From Triatoma infestans (lineage: Eukaryota; Arthropoda; Insecta; Hemiptera; Reduviidae), in assembly GCA_011037195.1 (NCBI GenBank), contig JAAEAF010012626.1, positions 62,001 through 126,000 on the forward strand: DNA of 64,000 bases, written 5' to 3'. The notes under the pieces were generated by a model. It made no database searches, was not told the origin of the DNA, and worked only from the letters and a program-made list of their open reading frames with translations. Of this stretch, positions 10,560 through 21,479 are shown piece by piece. Made by a program: the position numbers and the translations under genes. Every line of letters begins with the position of its first letter. Position 1 is the stretch's first letter.

Positions 10560-11030
10560 TTGTATTGGAAATTATTACGAAGCAGCCGACAATATGTACA
10601 ACCCGACTTATCTCTATTAGAAAGTAGCAAACGTTATTTCCGTCAAGCTCCAATATATTCTGTTTCTTTTGCAAAGATGTGGAGAGATATGCTAGATACC
10701 GCCTTTACCCAAGAGGAGATGGAGAAGTTTAACGATATTACTATGCAAGAAATAAAAGGTCGTGTTAATGTTTCTGAGTGCAACCGGCTAGAAGAATTGT
10801 CAGAAGGAACAGAATTAGTAATTATAGGCCTTAAACTAATTACTCATAGACATAAAATCCGATATATACTACAATTCGAAAATATCGGGACATTGTACAT
10901 ATCCAATTATTGGTTAGTAAAACAAATAGAATGTGGAAATGTAGATTTAAATTATAAAATAAAAATTAAATTGGATAGACTTAAAACTACTTTAAGCAAA
11001 CATAAAGAAAGGATTGTGTTTTGTGTATAA
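10560..11030 (+). CDS. Uncharacterised protein of the 3.7-kb element, right-arm copy (156 aa)
   Basis: Right-arm counterpart of 8503-8874, with a longer N-terminus: SLLESSKRYFRQAP and YSVSFAKMWRDMLDTAFTQE precede the shared core (KGRVNVSECNRLEELSEG, then TELVIIGLKLITHR and so on to KERIVFCV). The DNA for RYFRQAPIYSVSFAKMW is also found, inverted and detached, at 9787-9838, showing that the left arm is internally rearranged. Immediately upstream another frame (about 10475-10618) reads RLKETFSSTSAKEHGITRL and ATIYNYCIGNYYEAADNMY, which looks like the true N-terminal continuation. A frameshift near 10590-10620 therefore probably splits one larger protein of over 190 aa. Function unknown. Confidence 0.5.
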   Translation: MYWKLLRSSRQYVQPDLSLLESSKRYFRQAPIYSVSFAKMWRDMLDTAFTQEEMEKFNDITMQEIKGRVNVSECNRLEELSEGTELVIIGLKLITHRHKIRYILQFENIGTLYISNYWLVKQIECGNVDLNYKIKIKLDRLKTTLSKHKERIVFCV

Positions 11031-11420
11031 ATTATGTTGTATTTTTGTTTTTAAATTAGCAAAAAAAATAAATAAAAAAAAAAAGTTGTTTTTTTCTGTA
11101 TATTCCCTCCACCAAGGTAGCTGAAACTGTGGTAGCCGAAAGCTTAGCGACCCCCGTTTCTTACCTATATGAAAGTGATGGACCTGTATGGCTAAGGTTG
11201 CGAGATCGCTTTTGCTGACCTCAGCAAAAAAAAAAAAAAATTTTTGAACATCCTTTTGCCTACAGGAAAGGGGTGGGTGGGGAGAAGGTAGGAAAAGGTT
11301 GCGTCGGGGAGGTGGTTAAGTGATGGGTGAGGGGGTAAGTGACTAAGGAGAGGGTGGGCGAGGGGGGCGGCCGCCATTTTGTGCAGAAAAGTGGCCTAGA
11401 ACCCGTCAATTCTATCTACT

Positions 11421-12060
11421 GATCAAAATTCCGAGTTTAAAAAAAATCGATTTTCCAGTTAATGGAAGTGCGACTTTACTCATTTTTTTTTTTCAATTCT
11501 CTAAAAACTTCTTTAAATTGGTATAGTAACTACTAATAGTTTTTCACAAAAGTTTCTTCGAAGAAATTCTATGTTAGGGTGGTTCTGAAGCGCTAGAAAG
11601 TTCAGGTTTTCATGAAAAAGGTATACATGTTTTGAGGTTCCTTGCCGCAGAGTAGTGGTTTTTAGAAATTAGTTCCTTGTAGATGAGTGTGCGTTTGTGT
11701 CTGTATGTAGCTTATAAAAGAAAAATTGCATTAATTTCCTTCGTTTGGGAACCTTACAGAATGGATTTTCCACTTAACGCGGATATTCTTAATAACGACC
11801 CAGAGATTTTCTTTAAAACTTCCTAGCCATAATACAGAGATGCATATCTAGGTATAGGTCTAGTTAATTTTAGAAGGTTTCTGGCGAAGGGGTAACAGAC
11901 TTCCGAGTAAAGTGCCGTTTCGTCATATTGTATGGTTGAACTACCCAAATAATGTTTTAAAAATTGAATATGTTCCTAAAATTAGGAGTTTGAAGAGAAT
12001 CAATTGGCTGGAGGTGTGCACATTTCCGGTTTTTATTTCCAAATTTTGTTTTTATTTTCC
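11421..12060 (+). repeat. Dispersed A/B/C repeat, composite copy
   Basis: Holds diverged copies of all three modules of a repeat seen many times in this window. Module B is at about 11490-11580 (TTCTCTAAAAACTTCTTTAAA), module A at about 11620-11720 (TACATGTTTTGAGG to CTGTATGTAGC), and module C at about 11985-12040 (GTTTGAAGAGAATCAATTGG). No coding capacity. The order here differs from the A-B-C order of other copies, so it may be two fragments. Confidence 0.45.
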
Positions 12061-12149
12061 GCGATGTTTTCAATAATAGCGGGTTTATTTAAAACTTTAT
12101 ATACTAAATTCTTTTCACTAAACACCTTTCACTTGAGATGAATATGTTG

Positions 12150-12410
12150 GGTCCGCAATGCTGGATAACATCTGTTACTTTATCCGTCGCAGTATGCACA
12201 TTTATTTTGTTCCTGACCGGGTTCGGATTTTCATCCACCGTCAGAGCAAATTTACCAAGTTCGTGTAGAGAGTTTACTTCAACGTACATGTTTCTGTTAC
12301 ACTGAAAACCAACAAGTGTGAGTGTAACAGAAACATTACTTTGAAGTGAACTGTCAACACGAACTTAGTGGATTTGCTCTGACGATGGATGGAAATCCGT
12401 AACCTTTCAC
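12150..12410. repeat. Palindromic repeat, outer-type family
   Basis: Two inverted arms meet near 12305. The left arm carries TCCACCGTCAGAGCAAATTT and TGTTTCTGTTACACT; the right arm carries GTGTAACAGAAACATT and GATTTGCTCTGACGATGGAT. Each arm has the stem-loop core: minus strand 12244-12215 (CTGACGG, T, GGAT, GAAA, ATCC, GAACC) and plus strand 12379-12404 (CTGACGA, T, GGAT, GGAA, ATCC, GTAACC). The same family forms the outer shell of the nested palindrome at 22640-23396. Confidence 0.75.
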
Positions 12411-12420
12411 TTTTGTTTAG

Positions 12421-13246
12421 AACTGATCTTTGAAGATTTTGTACTTAAATTAAAATGCTCCCAATTAGAGAACAATTGTGACATATTATTAAAATATTTG
12501 CAATCTTTTCTTTTGTATTTTATTATCTTAATGGTGTCCACGGGCTCTGTATTATATTTAGAAAAACAACTATGTTATCATCACTAAAACAACCGGATGT
12601 CCTTCTCCTTCTCTCGTGTGTATTCTTCCATTTCAGTTTGTAACTAGCAGCTTTCTTCTGTGTTCACTATCTCCACCTTCTATGTTAACTTCTAACTGAA
12701 ACATAAAGAGACAAGTTAATATTAGATAAAACTAACATATATAAAATGTTTATGGTAGTTAAATGTAAACATAACTGCTACTTCATATTAAGTCCACTAG
12801 ATAAGAATATGAGGTTATATTTAGGAAAGTTTATATTTTATTACTTAAATGACGTCAAAAGTTTTTTTTTTTTTTAATAAATTATTACTAACAAAAGAAT
12901 AAATTGTTCATGAATTATCATGTTTATTGCTCATAAACGATTTTATTTATTCGATGCAAAATAATTACTAGTTGCTAGTTGCCTTTGAAATGTGACCTCT
13001 ATCTTGTTTTGTTTTTCTTATTGTTGAAATAAATAATGTAAATTTACTGTTGTGCAGTAGGAAATGTTTCTATTTTATGTTTGGATAGTTTATATTGGAT
13101 TTTCTTGAAATGTAATATGAAACCCTTATTAGAAAAAATAGTTTTCACCTTCCTTAGGAAAAAAATCTGAAAAGAAATTCTGTGACCAATAGTGGGATGT
13201 ACGGAATAACAAACTAGAAATTAGCAACATTCTTAGGAAGTTTTTG
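12421..13246. other. Non-coding, A/T-rich stretch
   Basis: No gene, repeat or structured RNA recognised on either strand. A/T homopolymers only (for example the T run at 12861-12874). Confidence 0.5.
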
Positions 13247-13369
13247 TTAAAAATCAATATCATTTCTTTGATTTTCCCCCCAAAAAATATATCTTCTTTT
13301 AAATTTCCTGAAAAACAGGTATTTAGAAGTTTTTATGTGATATTTAGAATGATTGCATAACTGTTGCAT

Positions 13370-14080
13370 TTTTAAATTAGTTTTCAAATCGTCAGGCCTT
13401 AAAATTATAATGTTTATAAAACTCCTCTGGCCATTGCCATATAAACATCTTCTTACTTCCAGTACCCGTTGCTGATTATGATCACTGAGAAATCGCAGTA
13501 TCTGGGAAGGTTCTAAACAGGGTATATCCCACTCCTGGTAACTACCCAAGCTTCCGAATCTTCTCGGGATGATAGCGTCGCAGTCCGTTTGGAGGTGTCC
13601 CCACCATCTCTCCATACAACATTCAACTGTTAACGTATTCTAAGGCCCAGCTTGTTCAGATTCCCCCGAGTCTACAATTCCCTGTTAATGGAAACCGTTA
13701 CCATGCGAAGACTATTTTCACTTAGAGCGATGTCACGCTTCAAATCTTTACTGGTTATAATCGCCCTGAAGGTCTTAGCTTAGTTCAGACGTGGAAGGGT
13801 TTTCCATAGAGCTGTGGAATCCTCATTTCTTGTTCATTGGCCACTTATCCCACAGAAGAGTTTCAGCTCCATAAAGGGGAATGCAGCGCCTTTCCTTACC
13901 AGGTTGTCGGCCATGTCATTACATTCTAACTCTATTTATTATTCGTGCCCAGGTCACTGAGTTTGCCGAAGCATTCCTATACCATTTTTAAATTTATATG
14001 AGCTCACTGCTTTAATGGCGGCCTGGCTATCGGATAGGATTACAACAGTCTCCTCATTTTTTCGGAAAAAAGGATTTAGA
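13370..14080 (-). pseudogene. Retroelement RNase H domain and C-terminal tail, decayed
   Basis: On the minus strand, about 14065-13990 reads ETVVILSDSQAAIKAVSSY, the classic RNase H block around the SDSQAA aspartate. Next, across a frameshift, comes NDMADNLVRKGAAFPFMELK (about 13920-13860), the domain's closing block, where the usual GNEIAD has become CNDMAD. Further on, RMVTVSINREL and LNKLGL, then the open frame 13615-13247 with WGHLQTDCDAIIPRRFGSLG and LEPSQILRFLSDHN, follow the expected layout of the tail after RNase H in Jockey-like proteins. Multiple frameshifts and stops make this a fossil. The usual C-terminal Cys/His cluster is eroded, with one Cys left in QTDCDA. Confidence 0.7.
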
Positions 14081-15405
14081 TAGTTCTGCGGAATTTATGG
14101 TACGGGATACCTGCCTGGATAGGTACTGGTCCCTATATCTATATTAGGACAAATGACAGAAATTTAAGTTTGAAGAGAATTTGTTATTTTGTACAATATA
14201 ATTATATTAACTGCTGTAAGAGAATGTTGTGTAACTGTTTTATACTAGATTTTTCATGCATATTTTTTCACCATAGCTTAACTTTTCTCTCTGCTAAAAA
14301 AATTTGTAAATATTCAAACAACTGATGAGTATATAAATATACTTTGCAATAATTGTGGGTGCGTGTAATATTATAATATATGTCTTAACGGCGCATTGTA
14401 GCGCAAATTATTGTCCTTTAGCGCGTTAAGTTTGTCCACCTTCACACATACACACCCACCTACATATATATATGTGGTGTGTGTGTGTATGTAATAGAGT
14501 ATGGACCATCCGACCGTACTTTAAAGGATGAAGACGAAAGTATAATATAGAGCGGACAGTATATTATCTATCCCCCACAACCTTGTGTATTTCTTTCGGT
14601 CACTGAGCTTTTTGTAACCGAACCACATTCTAAAAAGCTCTTCTAATGTATATTTTATACACATAATTCTTTTTTAGTTTCTGTTTTCTTCTTTTTTTTT
14701 TTTTTTGTTTTTTGTTAATTTTTCTATATGGTTTTCTACCTTAAAATGTTATATTCTTGGAAGTTCCATATTCTTTTTTGAAAAGAAAAATTAATCTTCC
14801 AGAAAATGATTAATTTATTTTCATCTTGAGTTGATAGAATTCTCTTAGAAAATAAAGTTCAACTGGAACAGTTATTTATGGTTGCTTTGATTTTATTTCT
14901 AATTATAAACAAATATAAAAATATAAGATATTAAACTGAATGGAAAAAGAAAACAGCATCTATCTTTCTTTCCAAGTCCATTTTGATATCGATTTATCCA
15001 TTCGATAGATTATAAATAATTATTGTAAAAAAAGAATGAATAATTTAAATTTAATACAAGACAGAAATGGAAAAACATACAAAAAAAATATTGTGACGAC
15101 GGGGGACGTAATAGCTTTTAACTTGTGTGCCTAATTCATCCTCTTTCAATAAAAAAAAAAATAAACACACACACACAGAGTGAGCTATCATTTCTCCTGT
15201 CTTTTCACATTAACTTCTAAATAATAAGTAATCATTTTTTTTGTTTTTTCCTTTTTTAATACATTAAATCTTAATGACAAGACAGCTCGTTTTTTTTTGC
15301 TTTTTATTTTTGAGCGATCGCTTTTTGCAATATATACATTGTATTGAAGACAATAATTTATTATTATTACTAACATATTTTTAGTTTCTCTTACTTCCAA
15401 GTAAG
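14081..15405. other. Non-coding stretch with a short (TG)n tract
   Basis: No gene recognised. Contains (TA)n/(GT)n near 14463-14490, a module C trace at about 14160-14185 (AAGTTTGAAGAGAATTTG), T runs near 14690-14706 and (CA)n at 15165-15176. The minus-strand frame at 15400-15188 is low-complexity Lys/Arg-rich and unsupported. Confidence 0.5.
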
Positions 15406-15740
15406 AGGATCATGTCAGATTTTTCGAAATTGAGTTTTCACCGGAAGTAGATAGTATGAGGTACTAACCCTGAGTAAGAAAGAAGTTTTTAGCGAGTGTT
15501 CTGTATGTGTATGTGAACAAAATATCTTAAAAAAAAAACAAAAAGAAAAGGAAGCTCAAAGGTTCGCCTAAAATTCCTGTCTGGTTTTCCCTTGAATGGT
15601 TTCTATTTCCAATTTTTTCGCAATTTTGTGGGAAAGGGCTCCAACGATTTTCTTTAATTTTCGTATACTAATCTAAAGAACATAAATACCTTTCACTTTT
15701 ATATGAAACATTTTCCCGGAAAAATTGATTTAGACTATGA
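15405..15740 (+). repeat. Dispersed repeat, modules A and B
   Basis: Module A starts near 15410 with GAAATTGAGTTTTCACCGGA and runs through AGCGAGTGTTCTGTATGTGT. Module B follows at about 15600-15730 with CAACGATTTTCTTTAA, then CATAAATACCTTTCACTTT and CCCGGAAAAATTGATTT. It is the same order and spacing type as the copies at 23571 and 62560. Confidence 0.6.
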
Positions 15741-17210
15741 TGTAATCACTTCAAATGCTATCTGCCGTGAGTGTTTTCCATGAAGTATCGTGCATTATCT
15801 CTATATTTTTGTTCGACACTTCGGTCTTCCTCATTAACTAAATGGTAAAAATATATAAAATTGCAAGACGTAAGTAGTAAATAAGAGTTAAGATGTAAAT
15901 ACATCATGGCATTACAGAGTAGAGGAATAGAAAATCTTTTAAGACATTCCAAATCAGTTACTAATATAAAGAGTAATATAACAAAATTGATAGACCGAAA
16001 AAAAGAAAAAAGAAAATCGTAATGCTACATCTTAACTTTCAATTACTTCCCAGTACTTACTTGGAATTTTCTGTTGTATCTTGTATTCAATGTAATTTTT
16101 GAGGAAGGACACCAAAGGTTGCCGAAACGTCAAAAAAATATACTTTTTAAAGCTCAAATTTTTTTTTTTTTTTGTTTCTGCCAACTTTCTTTTCGCTTGT
16201 TTTAATATTTATTTGTAGAAATATACAAATCGTTTTGAATTATATTGATATTTTTATTTTTAAGTATAAGATAGAATAAAATATATATATTTATATAGTT
16301 TCTGTAAAAGATATAATGGCTGCCAATGAATAAATCTTTGTCTAAATAAAAAAGAAAAATTTAAAAATAAAACGAGAAAAAAATGAAGAAGAGGGGAGAA
16401 AAATATTGCAATTGGTTTTATTTGTGTGATGGTTGTGTAAACTGTTTGGTGTGTATGGTGGGGCATGGATTAGCCGTATAAAATGACAAATATACATTTT
16501 GCGTGGATATAGACCACAAGTGATATGGGTACACACTGTGTGTTATTGTATATGATATACACCGTTCTCTTATTGGGCGGGATATTGTGTCTCTTATTTT
16601 TTTGGATGTTTTATTGTGTGTGTATTCTCTTGTGACATCACATACATACATACAGTCCTCATGGATGTATATTTGGTACATGCAGAGTACACTAGCCAGA
16701 AGCACGTACCTCTCCCTTGTGCACACGACCAACAGATAGTCCATGAAATACAAACACTGTTTGGATTTTGTATTTGGTTTTTCTCTCGAAAATGTACAAA
16801 TCATCATCATTGGTTTTGTGTTTGTTTTTTTTTTGTTTTTCTGCCATTCCAGTAATTTTTGTTTTTCGTTATTTTGGAAAAGCGTATATGTACATATAAA
16901 TATATATATATATCTTAGGAAATGGGAAAAAATTGAATAAACATTTGTTTTTAACATAAAAATATAACTGGATTGCTGTTGCTAGTTAAAATGACTAGAA
17001 AGATATGGGTAAAATGAAAAATTTGTTTGTTTTTGTGTTTTGTTTTGTACTTTTCCCTGTTGGTTACTTGAATTTGTAAATAACTTTTGTTGAAAGGTTT
17101 TTTTAAAAATAACTTTTTAGTCTTTCCAACTTTGCGGTCCTCTAAGCCTGAAAAGGTTTTTAGAAAATGTCTTCTGTGATTCTATGTATGTAAAAGCATA
17201 GTTCAAAAAC
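15741..17210. other. Non-coding stretch with one solo stem-loop repeat
   Basis: The piece at 16095-16190 is a single-arm relative of the foldback at 33.0 kb: plus strand 16099-16131 reads TTGAGGA, A, GGACACC, AAA, GGTTGCC, GAAACGTC, followed by an A-rich tail and CTGCCAAC. The rest, including overlapping ORFs on both strands at 16260-16957, is low-complexity AT-rich DNA with no supported gene. Confidence 0.5.
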
Positions 17211-17530
17211 GAAAATTGGCGGTCATCGACCGGTTTCGGGCATTTGCCCATCATCAGGATGTTTTTGTCAAAACACTATGATAACATAGACTTGCACAGA
17301 GCAAATTTAGTTGATACACTCAACTATAAGGAGTAGATGAGTAGATACTACTACAACAAGGAGTGTATCAATTAAAATTGCTCTGAGCAGGTCTATATTA
17401 TCACACTGTTTAAAAAAAGAACATCCTGATAATGGGCGAATGACTGAAACCGATGGATGACCACAAAAAGAAGCAGGCTATCGTGGAAAATATCTCTGAT
17501 GCTTTCCAGCTTTGCGGAACCAACCTCAAC
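17211..17530. repeat. Palindromic repeat of the CGACCGGTTTCGGGC family, old copy
   Basis: The left arm begins GGTCATCGACCGGTTTCGGG and contains the minus-strand core 17257-17228 (CTGATGA, T, GGGC, AAAT, GCCC, GAAACC). The right arm has a diverged core at 17426-17452 and ends in GCAGGCTATCGTGGAAAAT, then CTGATGCTTTCCAGC, close to the copies at 22.9 and 45.9 kb. The centre, near 17330-17345, holds extra sequence. Higher divergence marks it as the oldest of the three full copies. Confidence 0.75.
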
Positions 17531-17920
17531 ACTTTATTGAATGGATGTTTCAGTCTTTTGCAATTTTCTCGAAAACAGCTTCAATGATTTTCTTTAAACT
17601 TGTTACACTAATTACACATTTAAAGAGCTGTGCAAATTTAATTCAAAACAGTTTTCCAGGAAAATTAATTTGGGGGGTCATTGGAGGAAGGTTAGGTTTT
17701 TCCTCTTCTCGAAAGGCCTATTTCAGTTTATTATACGACTCTCTAAATAATATTAATTAGAATTAAATATGTTGCCAAAATTTTGAGCTTGAAGAAAATT
17801 GGTTGACCGGAAGTGTGACGTTACTTTAACACTGGTTTCAGTTTTCTTCAATTTTCTCCATTAATAATAACGACGGATTTCATTAAATTTGATATACTGA
17901 ATATATATACAAAGACCTAT
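17521..17920 (+). repeat. Dispersed repeat, modules B and C
   Basis: Module B at about 17555-17675 (CAATTTTCTCGAAAACAGCT, then CCAGGAAAATTAATTT), followed by module C at about 17785-17850 (GAGCTTGAAGAAAATTGGTT, then GACCGGAAGTG). The ORF here is a by-product of the repeat, not a gene. Confidence 0.55.
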
Positions 17921-18389
17921 CACTTTTTTTTTGTAAGAAAGTACATTAAAAGAGTTTTAGAGGAGGGGAGAGATATTGCTTACTTCAAAAAAGTAATTTT
18001 ATTAAGTTTAGATTCTGTTATTGGTGTAAGATTGCCGACAGAAGAAAGTTCACCAGATTTTTTTTCAATTGTAATAGGAAATGAGATCCAGGAGGTTTGA
18101 TACTACCTGAAATCATGTTTTTAATAAGTGGTTTTGTAGTATATATATATGTATTTGTGTTTTTTGTTATATACATAATATGTGTATTTGTTTCACAGCT
18201 TAATACAAAAATATCTGAGGTGAAAATTTCACATAACTTTGTCTTATTGCAAATTATCCTGATTGACAATTTTTTTCCAAATTAGGTATTTTTGCTAAAG
18301 TTTGCTTTAACATTGCATAAAGTGAACAGGAGGTGGCGATTATATTTGTCCTTTTTGTATTTTAGATTTTCTTAAAAAATTTGAATGCT
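17921..18389. other. Non-coding, A/T-rich stretch
   Basis: No supported gene or repeat. ORFs on both strands here are short and low complexity. Confidence 0.5.
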
Positions 18390-18426
18390 AGCAATGCATT
18401 TAGTGTACCTTAATGTAGCTGGTACA

Positions 18427-18666
18427 TACGTAAATTGGAAGGATGTGACCTTTAAAAGGAAGTCCTTGCCAATCAAAGATAGATTGCTTTTCGGCCTCAG
18501 ATGAGCCCACAGCACTCCCGTTTTCTCACTCTCAAACAGCCTCCTCGTAACATAACAAGTTTCCAGGTTCTCTTGTTGTACGTCCAGGTTATGAACCAGA
18601 AATGTTCCGGCACTTTTGGAGTTCCCTCGGAGAATTAAATCAGAATTTCTTGCTCATAAAAAAAAA
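18427..18666 (-). other. Possible single exon or gene relic, unrecognised
   Basis: The minus strand is open for about 90 codons without a start Met. It reads SAGTFLVHNLDVQQENLETC and YVTRRLFESEKTGVLWAHLR, then SNLSLIGKDFLLKV. Codon composition is more balanced than in nearby chance frames. On the same strand a pyrimidine tract ending in TTATGAG precedes the frame (about 18680-18667), and a donor-like AC/GTATGT lies near 18427, so a spliced exon is conceivable. I do not recognise the protein family, and the region could equally be an old transposon fragment. Confidence 0.2.
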
Positions 18667-18800
18667 CGTGTTGCTAGGCCTTTATGTAAAATATAGTTAA
18701 TATACAAATTTTAATGAAAATTGTTGGAGCCATTTTAGAGAAAAATCGCGCAAAACAAAATAAAAAAAAATTGCTAAAATTGAATCTCCAGTTTTCGGAT
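18665..18800 (-). repeat. Dispersed repeat, module B, inverted
   Basis: Minus-strand reading gives TTTTTCTCTAAAATGGCTCC and AACAATTTTCATTAA, a module B relative. The plus-strand ORF across it (18714-18911) is not a gene. Confidence 0.45.
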
Positions 18801-19689
18801 TTAACAACTCATTTTACAGCAATTTTGTTAACGATTCAAGAGAAGTCAAAATTCTTGGACCAAGTAGCTTTGCAATACTATTATCTAAAAATTTTAAACT
18901 ACAAAAAATAATTGTTGTGGTGATACAAAAAATAAAATTGCCAAGGACATAAAATAGTTAAAAAATTTGGCTATTCCAAAAACTTTCCAGAATTTGAAGA
19001 GAGCCAGTTTGAATCAAAAGTGAGAATATATAGACTGCTACTAGAAATTGCCAAATATCATCAAGGGTAATGTTCATACTATCTTGATATAAAGATCTTA
19101 TAGGTGGACAAGTGTTGGCCTAATTACCCTCTTAATGGCTGAAGTTGGCACCCATCCAGGAAAACATGGCGACGCACTATGTGAACACTCTTTCTATCAA
19201 GATGACAAGTAATATTAAAAATGCCGTCATTCCGGTTAATTTTATATGTTAGCTGAGGTTGATTAAAAATAAAAAAAGAAGAAGTTCATCTTAATAAGCT
19301 CTTGAAGCGGTTTGACTTTGAAGCTCATCTTTTCTTTTTTTTAACTTCACCAGCAGCATGTACTTCTTGTTGGTGCGTTAAATGTTACTATACAAAAAAT
19401 ATAGAGTAATAAAACCTGCCACCTTTTAGAATTATGTGGTCATTAAGTTGGGATATTAATTAGCCTACACTATAATTTACTAATGATTTGTAATAGGTTT
19501 TGTAGTTTATTTATAAGCCCTTTCGGGCTACTATGCTACGTTTTTCATTTTATTTTCGTGTTTAAATTATATGGGTATTTATCTGTATACTATTCTTGAC
19601 TTAGATCTTAAAATAGAAGAAATAGTTTTTTAATTTGTATTTCACAGTTGCTTTGGTATTTTTCCAAATATTTTTTGACTGATTTTTCA
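18801..19689. other. Non-coding stretch
   Basis: No gene supported. A small patch at 19110-19190 (AATGGCTGAAGTTGGCACCC) is GC-richer but unrecognised. A faint module C trace lies near 18985-19010. Confidence 0.45.
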
Positions 19690-20180
19690 GTAAGCAGCTC
19701 ATTAATCGCTAATATCAGACCTCGTAGAACTCTGTATGAGTAGCTGGATGCATTACTGTAGTTGGTTTAGCTTGGATACCGCCATTAAGATCCTCATATC
19801 GAACAGAAAAGCTGGGAAGTACAGAATTCTCATAATAAGAGGGCTCAAAAAGAAAATGTTACATAGTTTTTGCTAGATTACAGAGTGTTAACTCTTTGAT
19901 GCATGAAAAATGTCCCACATTTGGATATACTGTCAAAAAAAGTGGACAATGTCCTCTCTGGTCTTGAGATTACATAGAGAACATCCTCTCTTTCGGCTCT
20001 CATTTTAAACAGCCACCAACTCACTCAAACCTAACATAGAGAGATTTCTCGCAGAAACGAAAATATATGGGGGATTAATGTTTAGCTGATTATAAAAAAA
20101 AAATTTTGAAGAATCTGTAGCACACTTCAAAGATTCATCTCGATGTACAAGTTTCATCTTCTTTAATAGTTCCAAAGAGC
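19690..20180 (-). pseudogene. LINE ORF2 C-terminal fragment with CxxC-H-C-type tail
   Basis: The minus strand reads NINPPYIFVSARNLSML, a stop, then GCSLCNLKTREDIVHFF (about 19990-19940). This CSLCN...EDxxHF pattern is the start of the Cys/His cluster at the C-terminus of a group of insect-type LINE proteins, where CP and a second Cys should follow; here a frameshift and stops follow instead. The end of the usual domain may be VLRGLILAINELL at about 19730-19695. The N-terminal part of the protein is absent. It is a different LINE lineage from the Jockey-like copies. Confidence 0.5.
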
Positions 20181-21479
20181 GCAATCCGCTATGGAAGGAC
20201 TAAAATCACATATATATTTCTCAGCCTATTTTATCCAACATTCAACCAGAAAGCTTTCTTATATAAATATAAGAAGTACAAATGCTGAGAATGTACTAAT
20301 TCAAGTCAAATACTCAATTTCTCTATAATCTGCACTCTCAAAACTCTCAAATCCTTTGCTATCTAAGATTTGTTTTGAAATAAGTTTTTGTTTTCGCATA
20401 ATTCCGCCAGTTGCCGATGAAATGTTGTTGGTGTGATGTTGTTGTTGTAATGTAGTTTGTAGTGGCTTGAGCGGTTTTGTAAAAGGGCTTGTAAGTATAT
20501 ATGTTTAAGAGAGAAGTAATAAGATTAATTAAGAAAACGCTGGTAGATTAAATTAAATACATTCTTATAAGATATTTAAATGTTATTCAGTAGCGCAGCA
20601 ATATTAATTAATTTACTGAATTTAGTTGGAATAAACTCTTATAACTTAAAACTGGCACAGTCCTGGTGTGTTCTCCTTGGTGTCTACAACAAAACTCTCT
20701 TGAAGGAATGTCTTCTAATTGTTCGTTCAATTTCTCCCCCATTTCTCATAGGGGGTAGTACAATGCTATCAAGGTTCATGAACTTTTCCAGTAAGTGTAC
20801 TCTTCTACCTGCGTGTACCCTTTTTGCGAATGAGCTTGCATTTTCTCATAATTTTGATATTTCAGATTAAAATAGATATAATTTCTTGCATCCATCACAC
20901 CGGGCTAGTTAGAGTTGATAAAAAGTAATGGCTGTTGGATGAGGATAGTGAGATTAGGTCTTTTTTAAAAAAAATAAAAAAAATGACCAATCTCACTATT
21001 CTCATCCATCATTTAAGAACGGTCGAGAAGAATCTTCCGTAATGGCTGTTTTTTTTTGTCACTTGTGATTAAAAGTATAAATTTAGCACTAATTTTGATT
21101 TAATAATTGTCACATTATTATACGTTTTTTTTCATCAATTCATGCCATTTTATATCATAAGATGAATAAATAACTATTTCTTTTAAAACTTTAACAAAAA
21201 TGATATTATTTGTAGCTGGAGAATTGTTTTCTAAAATCCTTTAGACCTAGGTAAAATCATCTCGGAGAAGCAAATCAAGCTAGCCACAATCTTTTTGCAT
21301 TAGCTAGCAACAATTGGCTAAACAGCCAAATCTACATACAAAGCAAGTTGTCTGTAAAGTAACAATGTATAAATGTGAGTGATCGTATGTTACGGCAGTG
21401 AGCTAGAGATTGCCTTTGGGTACGCTAAACTCGAGTAATTGCACATATTACCCACGTCTATGGAGGATTACATAAGTGT
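20181..21479. other. Non-coding stretch with a perfect-looking hairpin
   Basis: At about 20936-21010 GGATGAGGATAGTGAGATTAG and a near-complement (TCTCACTATTCTCATCCATC) face each other across an A/T-rich loop of roughly 25 bases. No coding sequence supported; the frame at 20580-20870 has no motif. Confidence 0.45.

Larger units (their letters stand above)
7745..11420. mobile_element. Unclassified 3.7-kb element with long, interrupted inverted repeats
   Basis: The outer ends are inverted copies: AGTAGATAGGATTGACGGG at 7745 and its near-perfect complement ending at 11420, continuing through GGTTCTAGGCCACTTTTCTG to GGCGGCC. Further paired blocks follow inward: 7869-7899 with 11202-11229 (AGGTCAGCAAAAGCGATCTC), 8379-8459 with 11084-11161 (TTTCAGCTACCTTGGTGGAG), 8495-8835 with 10680-11035 (coding), 9787-9838 with 10633-10685, and about 9850-9960 with 10230-10345 (GGTCGCCGGAAGAGACAACA). 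Unpaired insertions, including an (AT)n tract at 7963-8001, break the left arm. ORFs inside do not match any transposase, integrase, polymerase or helicase motif I can see. It may be a non-autonomous or virus-derived element. No clear target duplication was found. Confidence 0.75.

Noticed and set aside
14324..14350. CTGATGAGTATATAAATATAC, which looks like a canonical hammerhead start with a stem
   Set aside because: The hairpin is not followed by GAAA (it reads TTTG), so the core is incomplete.
16260..16957. Overlapping ORFs of up to 179 codons on both strands
   Set aside because: AT-driven low-complexity frames overlapping each other; no domain.
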